A stretch of 64,000 bases of DNA from Ligilactobacillus apodemi DSM 16634 = JCM 16172 (GCF_001434405.1 NZ_AZFT01000002.1:1-64000); one strand, 5' to 3'; positions 53,477 through 62,212 are shown, numbered from the stretch's first letter. Notes: generated by a model from the letters alone, not told the origin. Numbers and translations are program-made.

Positions 53477-55141
53477 CTATTTGGCTAGGTCTTTGGTGCG
53501 GTTTTTTATGCATAATTTAGCGCCATCTGCCACCACTTCTAGCTTTTTAGTAAACAATTTTTGGTGATCATAGTTGCGGTGCGAAATGAATAAGATGGTT
53601 AACCCTGGAAATTTTCTCACGATATTTTGAAGAATTTGTTTTTCAAGTTCACGATCAAGGGCACTCGTACTTTCATCTAAAACTAAAATTTCTGGGTTTC
53701 GCACCAAAGCTCGAGCTAAGCCAATTTGTTGGCGTTGTCCTCCTGAAAAATTAACTTGATCAGGATAAACCATTTCATCTAAACGCAAGCGTAATTCCGG
53801 TGAAAAATGCAATAGTTCCATGATCAACTGTAATTTTTCAGCTGAAACCTTGCGTTCTAAACAAATATTTTCTCGCAAAGTACCGTAATATAGCTTGATC
53901 TTTTGCGTAAGAAAGACACACTTAGCTTGCCACTCATTTCTAGTGATCAGCTCAATGCTACGCCCACCAAAGCTTATTTTATCTATCCTTGCTTGCCGTG
54001 CCGTTTCACTTTCTGGGTACTGTAATATTGCTTGCAGTAACGTCGTTTTCCCACTACCACTCTTGCCCATAAACCAAATTTTTTCACCCTTAGTGAGAAC
54101 GAATTTTGATTCCAAAAATAATTTTTCCGGGATGAGTAACAGACCTGGTTGTACTTCTAATGGTAATAACTCACCAGCTGTAGTCCTACTTTTTATGGTC
54201 AACTGTTTTTGCGCAAGTTTTTGTTGCAGTTGTTCTAGGCGCGTGACCACTGGTTTGATTTGACGGAAATCCAATAATAACATAACTAGCACTTCCATAG
54301 CCGGAATCAGCCACTGATATATCTGATACACTGCTACTGTATTAGCGATAAGTGTCGTTTTACTGTGATCGATCTGCCAAAATAAACTGCTAAAAATCGT
54401 CAGTAAACATAAACTTTGGATAATATCTTGCCATAACTTAATGTGTGCTACTTGACGATTTATCTTTTTTTGTGTGTCCCTTAGTTTCTCAGCCTGCTTA
54501 TTCCAAGTGTTTTGCATTTTAGTCAAAAATGGATAATTATTTAAAATACTTAGTTTTCCCCGAAAAATCAAATCAGACAACTGATTCCATGCAGTCAGTT
54601 GTTCAAGTAATTCAATATTACTTTGTTCCAACACCTTTGATCGGCGATAAAGTAACAGATTTAAACCTAAACTCAGTACTAAGACAACACAACCGACCAC
54701 TGGTAAAAGAGCGAGCATGAGGCTAAATCCGATAATGATCGTGGAACATAACCAAAAAAAGTTCCCGATTCCTCTAAATAATCTACCAACTAAGTCCTCA
54801 GATTCATCTAAAATAAGATGCAATAATTTTTCCTTAGTCAGCGTAATCCCTGGTTTTTGCAGTAGCATTTGAAATAGTTTTTTTCGTAAGCGATAACCAT
54901 TTTCGATCACAAAAGACGACAAATATAAATCAACGATGATCAAACCACAAGTCACAATTGGGATCAAAACCATTATTATGCAAATAACTACTAAAAGTTT
55001 CCGATTTTCTTGTGGTAATATCTCAGTCAAAATAACCTTGGTCAATAAGGGCGTTAAGAGCAAAATAACGGAACGCACCAAAGTTATTAAGACGATCACA
55101 CCTTTTCTTTGCCAACTACTTTGCAGTAATGTTCGTATCAT
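53477..55141 (-). CDS. ABC transporter half (membrane plus ATPase domains), second of a pair
   Basis: Exporter-type half transporter of 554 residues, with about six helices in the first 290 and an ATPase. Walker A MGKSGSGKTTLL (about 358), signature NFSGGQRQQIGLARAL, Walker B ILVLDESTSALD, switch ISHR. The start lies inside the end of the upstream gene (26-bp overlap), so the two are coupled and should form a heterodimer. CydCD-like, lipid-type and bacteriocin/peptide exporters share this form and the substrate is not evident. No peptidase C39 domain is present. Confidence 0.88.
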   Translation of the reverse strand: MIRTLLQSSWQRKGVIVLITLVRSVILLLTPLLTKVILTEILPQENRKLLVVICIIMVLIPIVTCGLIIVDLYLSSFVIENGYRLRKKLFQMLLQKPGITLTKEKLLHLILDESEDLVGRLFRGIGNFFWLCSTIIIGFSLMLALLPVVGCVVLVLSLGLNLLLYRRSKVLEQSNIELLEQLTAWNQLSDLIFRGKLSILNNYPFLTKMQNTWNKQAEKLRDTQKKINRQVAHIKLWQDIIQSLCLLTIFSSLFWQIDHSKTTLIANTVAVYQIYQWLIPAMEVLVMLLLDFRQIKPVVTRLEQLQQKLAQKQLTIKSRTTAGELLPLEVQPGLLLIPEKLFLESKFVLTKGEKIWFMGKSGSGKTTLLQAILQYPESETARQARIDKISFGGRSIELITRNEWQAKCVFLTQKIKLYYGTLRENICLERKVSAEKLQLIMELLHFSPELRLRLDEMVYPDQVNFSGGQRQQIGLARALVRNPEILVLDESTSALDRELEKQILQNIVRKFPGLTILFISHRNYDHQKLFTKKLEVVADGAKLCIKNRTKDLAK

Positions 55142-56702
55142 TTATTTGCCCCACTCTCTTAAAATCTGTGTACGCTAATTGCCCATTTTCTAAATATAAG
55201 ACCTTGTCAGTTGGCTTTAAATGCTGCGTTCGATGTAAAATTTCGATCACGATCAAGTCTTGGCGTGCATCCACTAATTTAGTGAGCTCTTTAGCTATCT
55301 GCCCATCTAATGCTGCTGTGATCTCATCTAATAACAACAATCCTTTTGCTTGCGCTAATGCACGTAAGATCCAAATGATCTGCCTTTCTCCCCCTGACAA
55401 TCCAGCGTGATCTTCATTGACTATTGTTTCGGCCCCCTTTTCAAAGCGACTGACCCAATCATCAAAGAATTTTTGTTCCGCAGGCAAAAGTCGACTTTCA
55501 GGTGTAAGCCAGATATTTTCACGAATCGTTCCTGGTAAAATGATTCCCTGTTGTGCCACTAGAGTCACTTGCCGGCGTAAATCTTGGCGTTTAAACGAAG
55601 CGATTTTATTTTGGTTATATTTGATTTCAACATCTGACCCAGCATCATAGCCACAAAGTTGGTTAAACAAAGTTGATTTTCCGCTACCTGTTTTCCCCAA
55701 TAAATAAAGATGTTTTCCCGGAGTCAGTGTTACAACTAATTGTTTACTTTGAATAAATTCTACTTGGTTTAGCTTCGGCAACGACAAACCTCCTGACTTG
55801 ATTTCCTTTAAAGCTAAGTAATTGTTTAATGAGCGTCGTGCCAAAAGTGCCTGCTGTACATCGAGTAATAAGATAAAAACATTTTTAAATGGTGCATTAA
55901 GATATGTAAGATAACCTAAAATGCTCACCAGTTGTCCCAAAGTGAGTGCGTGTGCCATAAATAAGTAACCCCCGATCAAGAATGCTAGCGCAAGCGAAAG
56001 TGCGTCTAACGTTCGGGGAAAAGTTTTGAAGATATTTTTAGCAACATCAACTTTCAAAAATAATTCAGCCCAGTGCTGTTGTTGCTTACTGAAACGTTCT
56101 ACAAAAAAAGGAGCATTATTGAATTGATAGATTTCTGCTTTATTTTCAAAACTATTATTAGCAATCTCTTGACTTTCGATCTGCGTTTTACGCAAAGCTA
56201 CTAAGATCTTTTTTTGCCGATAATTGAAATATTTTGTAGGCAAGGTATAACAGACCATTGGTGATAAAATTGCCAATAATAACCATAGATCAATTTTTCC
56301 CAGTGCATAAACTGCTAGTAAAAAAGTTATACTTTGTTGCAGACATTTAGGTAAGGTAGCTGCAAAAAATTGTTGCAATGCTTGAATATCAGCAGAAAAT
56401 AGTTGCCGGTATTCTCCAGTCCCTAACAAAACATCAGTATCTAATAAAACATACTTATCGATCACTTTATGGCGCATCTCATCTGCATATTCAATGCCCA
56501 AAGTTTGCGTGACATACTGATTTATTGCATTTAATATATTTATTCCAAATAGTAATATTGCTAGTGCGATCATTGGTCTAGCCAAAACCTGATTTTGAAC
56601 AAATGCATCAGTTAAGCTTCCAATAATTTTCGGAAGTTGGACACTCAAATATCCTAGTAATAAACTTCCAACAACTACTATAACTAGGTGGATTTTTTTC
56701 AC
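55116..56702 (-). CDS. ABC transporter half (membrane plus ATPase domains), first of a pair
   Basis: 528 residues, shorter at the N-terminus than most. About six helices (first 295 residues), Walker A LGKTGSGKSTL (about 334), signature GLSGGERQIIWILRAL, Walker B LLLLDEITAALD. The switch His is in EILHRTQHL, an odd context, and the last strand order differs a little from the partner. It opens the two-gene unit transcribed away from the three paralogous membrane proteins. The signature of one half and the Walker A of the other would form the two ATP sites. Confidence 0.87.
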   Translation of the reverse strand: MKKIHLVIVVVGSLLLGYLSVQLPKIIGSLTDAFVQNQVLARPMIALAILLFGINILNAINQYVTQTLGIEYADEMRHKVIDKYVLLDTDVLLGTGEYRQLFSADIQALQQFFAATLPKCLQQSITFLLAVYALGKIDLWLLLAILSPMVCYTLPTKYFNYRQKKILVALRKTQIESQEIANNSFENKAEIYQFNNAPFFVERFSKQQQHWAELFLKVDVAKNIFKTFPRTLDALSLALAFLIGGYLFMAHALTLGQLVSILGYLTYLNAPFKNVFILLLDVQQALLARRSLNNYLALKEIKSGGLSLPKLNQVEFIQSKQLVVTLTPGKHLYLLGKTGSGKSTLFNQLCGYDAGSDVEIKYNQNKIASFKRQDLRRQVTLVAQQGIILPGTIRENIWLTPESRLLPAEQKFFDDWVSRFEKGAETIVNEDHAGLSGGERQIIWILRALAQAKGLLLLDEITAALDGQIAKELTKLVDARQDLIVIEILHRTQHLKPTDKVLYLENGQLAYTDFKRVGQINDTNITAK

Positions 56703-56778
56703 GTCAATTCCTCAGATCTAAAATAAATTTCGTGCTCTGCGACTTAAATCAAACAATTTCTCTTTTTATTTTCTAATT

Positions 56779-56807
56779 ATTCTAACCTAGTTATAATCAT
56801 AATGCAA
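56779..56807 (-). promoter_or_regulatory. Promoter of the ABC pair
   Basis: Minus-strand TTGCAT (56802-56807), 17-bp spacer, TAGAAT (56779-56784), about 75 bp before the ATG. Confidence 0.6.
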
Positions 56808-56855
56808 ATCGAAGTTAACCCCGGAAATACCACTATTTTAGCTATTTATTTCAAG

Positions 56856-56884
56856 TTGTAATCCATTAACTGTAGGTGTACGAT
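56856..56884 (+). promoter_or_regulatory. Promoter of the paralogue cluster
   Basis: TTGTAA (56856-56861), 17-bp spacer, TACGAT (56879-56884), 30 bp before the first start, back to back with the ABC promoter. Confidence 0.55.
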
Positions 56885-56914
56885 AGCTTCATGTTTTTTT
56901 AGGGGGTAGCTATT

Positions 56915-57547
56915 TTGTTTATCACTGAACTTACCAAACGTGATTGGTACCGCATCTATAAATATCTTTGGAGAGCACAATTATTGCCTCAAAAAATGCG
57001 CATATGTGTAAAAATTGTTGCCATTTTACGAATTTTATTAGCAGTATGGGTTCTTTTTCCTATAGTCCTTCGTGTTTTATTTTTAATGCTACTTCGTGCT
57101 CCACTAACTTATTACCTTTCTTATTATGAGATTTTTTTGACAATAGCTGTGATCTCACTTTTGATATTCTACTACCCCTTGCTCTTTTGGGCAGAATCGC
57201 GAAAATTTTCTCCAAAAGTGTTTATCACTTTGAAGCAAGGAACTTCACTCGCTAAGCTGAAGAAAATACGTAAACGATATCCGACAGCTTATATCACTCC
57301 CAATCAAGGAATGTTTGAGCCCCCTTTTAATAGTAAGTGGATCATCATCAACTTTGAAGACTGCTACTTACTAGTGGCAAAAGGCAAACTGCCCTATAAT
57401 CCTAAGCGCTATTTTATAGCATTTAGCATCATCAGCTATAAAGACATAAAACATACAATGACTTTTTGTAAACAACTTGAGCCTGTCTGTGAACGAATCA
57501 TAAATTATTCTGACGTCAAATTGCTTCATAAAGATATAGTTAGTTAA
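56915..57547 (+). CDS. Membrane protein of a triplicated unknown family, copy 1
   Basis: 210 residues from TTG behind AGGGGGTAG. A conserved N-terminus (ELTKRDWYRIYKYLWRAQ) is followed by two helices (about 33-60 and 68-92), then a cytoplasmic domain starting RKFSPKVFITL, and a tail with QLEPVCERIINYSDVKLLHKD. The N-terminal LT..DW..+Y+Y and two-helix plus domain layout resembles YcxB-like proteins, but the match is weak. It is the first of three tandem copies, all of which share the start and the FSPK and P(V/I)C(E/Q)R motifs. Confidence 0.7.
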   Translation: MFITELTKRDWYRIYKYLWRAQLLPQKMRICVKIVAILRILLAVWVLFPIVLRVLFLMLLRAPLTYYLSYYEIFLTIAVISLLIFYYPLLFWAESRKFSPKVFITLKQGTSLAKLKKIRKRYPTAYITPNQGMFEPPFNSKWIIINFEDCYLLVAKGKLPYNPKRYFIAFSIISYKDIKHTMTFCKQLEPVCERIINYSDVKLLHKDIVS

Positions 57548-57572
57548 TTCAATCATAAAAGGGGATAACGAT

Positions 57573-58167
57573 ATGTTTATCACTCAACTCACTAAATATG
57601 ATTGGTATCGAATTTATAAATATCTCTGGAAAGAACATTTAGTTCCAACAACAAAGGGAAAACGGACATTCATAAGGTTATGCACAATTTTCTATCAATT
57701 GGTTGCCCTATATATGATATTGGATTCACTTTCTTATATACTAATAGATCCATACTTCACTATTTTTTATATCATTATTTTTATTTTACTTGGTAGTGTC
57801 TTATCTCCTCTGCTTTATCTTGTATGCGTTCGTGAATTTTCCCCAAAAGTGTTCATCACTTTAAAAGAAATTATGCCAGATTTCGAACTCAAGCAATTAT
57901 ATAATAAAATATCCCACAGCCTATATTTCAAAATATGGATTATTCTCGCCACCATCCAACTATAAATGGACTGTTCTAGTTTTTAAAGATTGCTACTTAC
58001 TGTACATAAATTTTCCTCCACCGTATGATCACAGGAAACGTTTTATGCCACTGAATGTTATCAGGCGTACTGATATTGCTGATAAAAATGATTTTCTTAA
58101 ACAACTTGAACCAATATGTCAAAGGCCTGCTGATTACTCTAAAATTAAATTGCTTCATGGAAAGTAG
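57573..58167 (+). pseudogene. Membrane protein of the triplicated family, copy 2, frameshifted
   Basis: ATG behind AAAGGGGATA. The first 123 or so residues match copies 1 and 3 (QLTKYDWYRIYKYLWKEH, two helices, VREFSPKVFITLKE). The frame then ends at 57965, but the next frame continues at once as FSPPSNYKWTVLVFKDCYLL, then RRTDIADKNDFLKQLEPIC and ADYSKIKLLHGK to a stop at 58167. The total is 595 nt, one base over a multiple of three, so a single extra base near 57940-57950 broke it. Confidence 0.78.
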
Positions 58168-58219
58168 CCTGATTTGTTATGTATACACTATGCTAAAAAG
58201 TTACGAGGAGGGAATTTCG

Positions 58220-58822
58220 TTGTTTGTTACACATCTTACTAAGCGCGATTGGTATCGCATCTATAAGTATCTCTGGCGCAATCACTGCATTACTGCAATT
58301 TCTAAAAATTCACTTGTACTATTAAAGATTATTATAGCGCTAGAAGCTCTATATGAATTTTATTCATTATCTTATGATTTTTTCTACATGCACAGATCCT
58401 GGATTTCAATTTTACTTGAAGTTTTAATCTTTGTAGTGGGGCTTTCATTATGTATACCATTGGCTTGGCTAATTCAAACAATTCGTTTCTCACCCCAAAC
58501 ATTCATTTCTTTTAGTGAAGCTCCATCCCAAGAGTTACGTAAGCTCATAGACACAAATTACCCACAAGCTAAAATTACTAAATTTTCAAATATTTTTGCT
58601 CTACCACTTGATAACAGTTGGCATAAATGGACTGTTCTTGTTTTTATGGATTATTGTGTCCTATACATGAGTGCTTATGGTAATCCCAATAAAAAGCTAA
58701 GATATACACTTTCAATCATTAAACGAACTGACATTGATGATGAGACACTATTCTTCAAACGACCTAAGCCTGTTTGTGAACGTATCGTTGAACTACCAAA
58801 TGTAAAATTACATCTTAAATAA
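58220..58822 (+). CDS. Membrane protein of the triplicated unknown family, copy 3
   Basis: 200 residues from TTG behind AGGAGGG (the open frame upstream overlaps copy 2 and is not used). Shares HLTKRDWYRIYKYLWRNH, two helices (about 30-55 and 68-90), IRFSPQTFISFSE and a tail ending RPKPVCERIVELPNVKLHLK with the other copies. A terminator about 140 bp further closes the cluster. Function unknown; position next to the ABC pair hints at an export or resistance link. Confidence 0.72.
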   Translation: MFVTHLTKRDWYRIYKYLWRNHCITAISKNSLVLLKIIIALEALYEFYSLSYDFFYMHRSWISILLEVLIFVVGLSLCIPLAWLIQTIRFSPQTFISFSEAPSQELRKLIDTNYPQAKITKFSNIFALPLDNSWHKWTVLVFMDYCVLYMSAYGNPNKKLRYTLSIIKRTDIDDETLFFKRPKPVCERIVELPNVKLHLK

Positions 58823-58957
58823 TAATATTATGCTTAGTTTGTTTTATATCCAAATTCGTCAAATTTATTCCCGATAACGATGATGAGAGAACATATATGG
58901 AAAAATTTTTCTCACAATGTTATGCTTAGCGTATGAAGAATAGTGCACTTGCACACC

Positions 58958-58995
58958 AAATCCCTAGAGAAATTTTGGTTCTCTAGGGATTTTTT
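58958..58995 (+). terminator. Terminator after the triplicated family
   Basis: AAATCCCTAGAG / CTCTAGGGATTT around an 11-nt loop, then T6. Confidence 0.82.
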
Positions 58996-59090
58996 ACGTA
59001 TCAAAAGATTTAATGGATGCTTTTAGGTTAACATCTGCAGTAACTAAATATGGCCTAGAAAACAAATTATGCTTTCCAGACCATACTTGG

Positions 59091-60010
59091 TTATTTTAAT
59101 TTATAGCGATTATACAAGTTATTAGCAACTAACGCACTGATCGTCAATAAACAGCCAACTACTTCATAGCCTGTAATTTGATACCCACGTAAAATCGTGA
59201 TCACAAAAGCCGTTACTGGTACTAAATTCATAAACAAAATTCCATTTAACGCCCCAATCAAACGATTTCCTAAGTTCCAAGCAAAGACAGCAATTACTCC
59301 GGCTAAAGTGATCATATACACTAAAGCTAAACTCACGCCTTGAATTTGATTTACAGTTGGAAGTTGTAGCCATCCCATGCTAGTCGCTAACGTTAAGATA
59401 ATAATAACTGAAGCCACACCATAGATCGTTGTTAGCGTTGAATAACGTAGGATCGACCATTCTTTAAAGTCAGCACCACCAGTCGTATAAATCACCCAAC
59501 ACAAGGCTCCTAACAAAATCAATATTGTTGCTAGCAAGGTATTTTGACCACTTAATAAATAAGCTGGATCACCCTTAGTTACAACTAAAAAGACTCCTAG
59601 GGCTGCAACTAACATTGAAACTAATACAAATTTTCCTGTTTTTGTTCCTCGATATACCCAACCAACAATAACACCCAGTAATGGTTGGACAGCCATCATG
59701 ACCGAAGCAATCAGCGCTCCAGAAGTCCCAGCTAATTTTTGTCCTAAAAATACCAAAAAGCTAAATCCCGCAAAAGCCGATGTTCCTAAAAACCACAATT
59801 TAAAAAAATGCTTTTCTGGTAAGAAGGCACGTGCCCCCTCTTTAAAGAACAAAATGATTGCAAAAATAATTGCAACGATACCATATCTAAATAAAGTAAA
59901 ATTGAATGGATCCATGATTTTTAGCGCAGGTCCCATAATCGGAAACATTCCCCCCACGATAAGACCGCAACTAAGCACAATAGCACACCTAAAAGATAAT
60001 TTTTACCCAT
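59091..60010 (-). pseudogene. DMT/EamA-family transporter with a frame break in a G tract
   Basis: A ten-helix drug/metabolite-type exporter of about 306 residues with two EamA halves (FLGTSAFAGFSFLVFLG, LLGVIVGWVY and VYMITLAGVIAVFAWNLG). AAAGGAG precedes an ATG at 60008-60010 reading MGKNYLLGVLLCLVAVLSWG, but the frame shifts at the G6 run (59950-59955 on this strand); with seven G it would read SWGGMFPIMG, the usual helix-1 end. The remaining frame opens with a GTG lacking a ribosome binding site. It diverges from a LysR gene. It is broken in this sequence unless the tract length is a read error. Confidence 0.78.
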
Positions 60011-60120
60011 GACTTCTCTCCTTTCTTATTAGTCAGCGTATCATTATCTTTTACCCTGCGGAATTAACGATATATAATACCCTTATAATTATTCGTTATG
60101 CCTAATGGAGGAAACCATTA

Positions 60121-61005
60121 ATGTATGAATCGCTAAATATTGACCTATTATACGTTTTTACAACTGTGGCTGAACTGAAAAGCATTAGTAAAAGTAGTGA
60201 GGTCTTACTTTTATCTCAGCCTGCTATCAGCAAAAAAATCAAACAACTAAAAGATTATTTTGGTAAAAAATTATTTATCCGCTCCCCTCGTGGAATGACT
60301 TTAACTCCTGCAGGAAAGCTCTTTTATGGTCAAGCAAAAAAAGTTATTCATGATTTCGATTCACTCTATCATTTACAAGAAAATAACCAACCGCAATCAC
60401 AATTTAATCAACTAAACATTGGTGCTTTGGATAGTATCGCTGCGCTATTATATTCAAGTTTCTTTATTGACGCCCTTTTACATGCCAATCAAGTCGTACT
60501 GACCAATAACGTTACCGAACTAATTGAGAATTTTAACCAGGGAAATTTAGACGTTATTTTTATGGATGAATATTTTGAAAACGAACTAACTACTAATTTT
60601 GAAAAATATTTTTTACAGGCAGAACCTTACTATGTAGTTTTTTCTCAAAACAACACACATCTTTCTAAAATAAAAAGTCCTTGCTTATCAGCGCAAGAAC
60701 TTCAAAAGTTCAATCTACTATTATATCCTGACTACTGTCCAATTCACATTCGTATAAAACAAATTTTTAAACAGTATCAACTTTCGTTACCAACAATTCG
60801 CGAGGCTAACTATAATGAGTCTACAATTTCACTAGTTGCTCAATCAGATCTAGTTACAATTTTGCCTAGATCGCTAGCGTTAAATAAATTAGAAAATCCT
60901 ACCTTACATCTTGCTGCCAAAGAACTTGCACTACCTGATCTTCGTCGAACAGCAATCTTTTCCAATGGCAAAATTCCTTTAGATGTTATTGTAAATAAAC
61001 TCTAG
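60121..61005 (+). CDS. LysR-family regulator
   Basis: 294 residues. Winged-helix start LNIDLLYVFTTVAELKSISK, with SQPAISKKIKQLKDYFGKKLF, followed by the type-2 periplasmic-binding-like sensor (about 92-290). ATG follows GGAGGAAA. It diverges from the DMT transporter, the usual layout of LysR control. The shared gap (60011-60120) holds AACGATA...TATTCGTT half-sites near the LysR start that may be its operator. Confidence 0.88.
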   Translation: MYESLNIDLLYVFTTVAELKSISKSSEVLLLSQPAISKKIKQLKDYFGKKLFIRSPRGMTLTPAGKLFYGQAKKVIHDFDSLYHLQENNQPQSQFNQLNIGALDSIAALLYSSFFIDALLHANQVVLTNNVTELIENFNQGNLDVIFMDEYFENELTTNFEKYFLQAEPYYVVFSQNNTHLSKIKSPCLSAQELQKFNLLLYPDYCPIHIRIKQIFKQYQLSLPTIREANYNESTISLVAQSDLVTILPRSLALNKLENPTLHLAAKELALPDLRRTAIFSNGKIPLDVIVNKL

Positions 61006-61027
61006 ATTTTTTGTTTGCACCACTTTT

Positions 61028-61070
61028 AAAAAGGATGTACTAGAAAAAATACCTAGTACATCCTTTTTTA
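61028..61070 (+). terminator. Terminator of the lysR-type gene
   Basis: AAAAAGGATGTACTAG / CTAGTACATCCTTTTT around a 9-nt loop, then T6. Confidence 0.9.
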
Positions 61071-61113
61071 AATATAAATCTTTCATGCTAAATATCGGTT
61101 ACTGCTATATTAG

Positions 61114-61151
61114 TTGCTTGTCCACACGTTCTAACGTACAATGTGGACAAG
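61114..61151 (+). promoter_or_regulatory. Promoter with large dyad before the NTF2-like gene
   Basis: TTGCTT (61114-61119), 17-bp spacer, TACAAT (61137-61142). Perfect 10-bp arms CTTGTCCACA / TGTGGACAAG (61117-61126 and 61142-61151) overlap both hexamers, with a nested ACGTTCTAACGT. A related block precedes the toxin message at 61754. Confidence 0.6.
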
Positions 61152-61217
61152 TCGCAAATTTAAGCAGTTTTTTGACCCTAGTTGTTGTCACTGTGCCTCG
61201 TTAGAAAGGAATTTAAA

Positions 61218-61676
61218 ATGACACACTCTCACAACGAAAATCAGGTCAGACGTATACTAGATCTGTATGCTCATTACGCCGATACGCGCCAAGCAAAAAA
61301 GCAAGCCGACTTGTTTGCACCAGATGCCGTTTTTAACGTCTTTGCTGCGGGTAACGAAGAAACGCCCGCGCAAACATTCAAAACACCAGCAAAGATTCTT
61401 GCTGTTTGTGAAAATCTTAAGCGTTACAAAACCACTTTCCATTTCAATGGTCAATCGCTCATTGAGATTGCTCCAGATGAACACTTCGCCACAGCTGAAA
61501 CATACACGCTCGCCTACCACGAAATTGATGTAGCCGGGAAAAATTCATTGATGAATGTTGCGATCCGCTATAATGATGAGTTCATCAAAATTGCTGATAC
61601 CTGGAAATTTAAACAACGCAACCTCTATATTCGCTTCGTTGATACCAAATACGGCATCGACTCTCAACAAATTTAA
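61218..61676 (+). CDS. NTF2-like (SnoaL-type) small protein
   Basis: 152 residues from ATG behind AAAGGAA. A helical start (NENQVRRILDLYAHYADTRQ) with ADLFAPDAVFNVF, then strands (TTFHFNGQSLIEI, HFATAETYTLAYHE, AIRYNDEFIKIADTWKFKQR) fit the cone-shaped NTF2/SnoaL fold used by many enzymes and ligand binders. No active-site set is decisive. It is single-gene behind a dyad promoter. Confidence 0.8.
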   Translation: MTHSHNENQVRRILDLYAHYADTRQAKKQADLFAPDAVFNVFAAGNEETPAQTFKTPAKILAVCENLKRYKTTFHFNGQSLIEIAPDEHFATAETYTLAYHEIDVAGKNSLMNVAIRYNDEFIKIADTWKFKQRNLYIRFVDTKYGIDSQQI

Positions 61677-61753
61677 AACAAACGCGGGCTCACAGTGAAA
61701 TTTTTTGCTGTGAGCTTTACTAGTTCTCGAAAGCTACAGCTATATTAATTTAG

Positions 61754-61782
61754 TTGTATCCCTAATCCATTCAGCGTACAAT
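61754..61782 (+). promoter_or_regulatory. Promoter of the candidate toxin message
   Basis: TTGTAT (61754-61759), 17-bp spacer, TACAAT (61777-61782). It resembles the block at 61114. Transcription would start near 61789, giving a leader of about 105 nt before the first ORF. Confidence 0.65.
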
Positions 61783-61893
61783 GTGGGCAGGTCATAAGTC
61801 GGGTCTGATAAACTTAGCTTGTAACTTAGTAGAGTATCGAAACATGAGTCACCCCTATTCACCCGATCGCTAAACGTTAGGTGGTGAACTTTT

Positions 61894-61929
61894 ATGATTT
61901 TGGTACAGAAAGGAACATTGCTTTGTTAA
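61894..61929 (+). CDS. 11-residue leader peptide ORF of the candidate toxin
   Basis: MILVQKGTLLC then TAA. TAGGTGG is eight bases upstream of the ATG. The stop overlaps the toxin ATG (TAATG), so toxin translation could depend on reading this ORF. TTCACC at 61858-61863 can pair with GGTGAA (61883-61888) and partly hide the ribosome binding site. Confidence 0.5.
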   Translation: MILVQKGTLLC

Positions 61930-62024
61930 TGTTGTTTAGCGTACTAGTGTTCAGACTAGATAAAATCATTCTAGCTTGTGTCACTGCGTACGTGACAATA
62001 AAAAAGACTAACCGCCATAAATAA
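61929..62024 (+). CDS. Candidate type I toxin, 31-residue membrane peptide
   Basis: MLFSVLVFRLDKIILACVTAY, then VTIKKTNRHK. One hydrophobic helix and a short basic tail are the usual features of type I toxins of the TxpA/BsrG/Fst kind. ATG at 61929 overlaps the leader stop; a TTG at 61923, eight bases after GAAAGGA, would add two residues. The stop lies inside a hairpin that is the terminator of the convergent RNA. The family itself is not recognised. Confidence 0.55.
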   Translation: MLFSVLVFRLDKIILACVTAYVTIKKTNRHK

Positions 62025-62102
62025 TAGCGGTTAGTCTCACCAACAATGTTTCTTTGATCTACGTTCAGGGGTTATCAGCTGCAACTGATAGCCCCTTATT
62101 CA
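62000..62102 (-). ncRNA. Candidate antitoxin RNA, antisense to the toxin 3' end
   Basis: A near-consensus minus-strand promoter (TTGAAA 62132-62137, 17-bp spacer, TATACT 62109-62114) would start RNA at about 62102. It would run through the hairpin GGGGCTATCAG/CTGATAACCCC and end at AGACTAACCGC / GCGGTTAGTCT with T6 (62000-62036). It overlaps the last codons and 3' region of the toxin message, as RatA does for txpA and SR4 for bsrG. Confidence 0.6.
62067..62100 (+). terminator. Likely 3' end of the toxin message
   Basis: GGGGTTATCAG / CTGATAGCCCC around CTGCAA with a short TTATT tail. On the other strand the same stem is the 5' hairpin of the antisense RNA. The remaining 62103-62212 holds the antisense promoter and no other gene. 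Confidence 0.45.
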
Positions 62103-62212
62103 TGCTCAAGTATATTACATAAAAGATATCCTTTCAAGTAATAATAACGATTTAATCGGCTTAGCTTTTTGTATAGCGAATGCACACTTAACTAACTAAA
62201 AATATAGTACAT

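Noticed and set aside
53477-56702. ABC pair as a bacteriocin exporter with leader peptidase
   Set aside because: No C39 peptidase domain and no double-glycine leader peptide were found nearby, so the substrate is left open.
62005-62100. The two hairpins as plain terminators of rplI
   Set aside because: rplI has its own terminator at 62213-62242, and these stems lie behind a separate convergent promoter, which fits a small RNA better.
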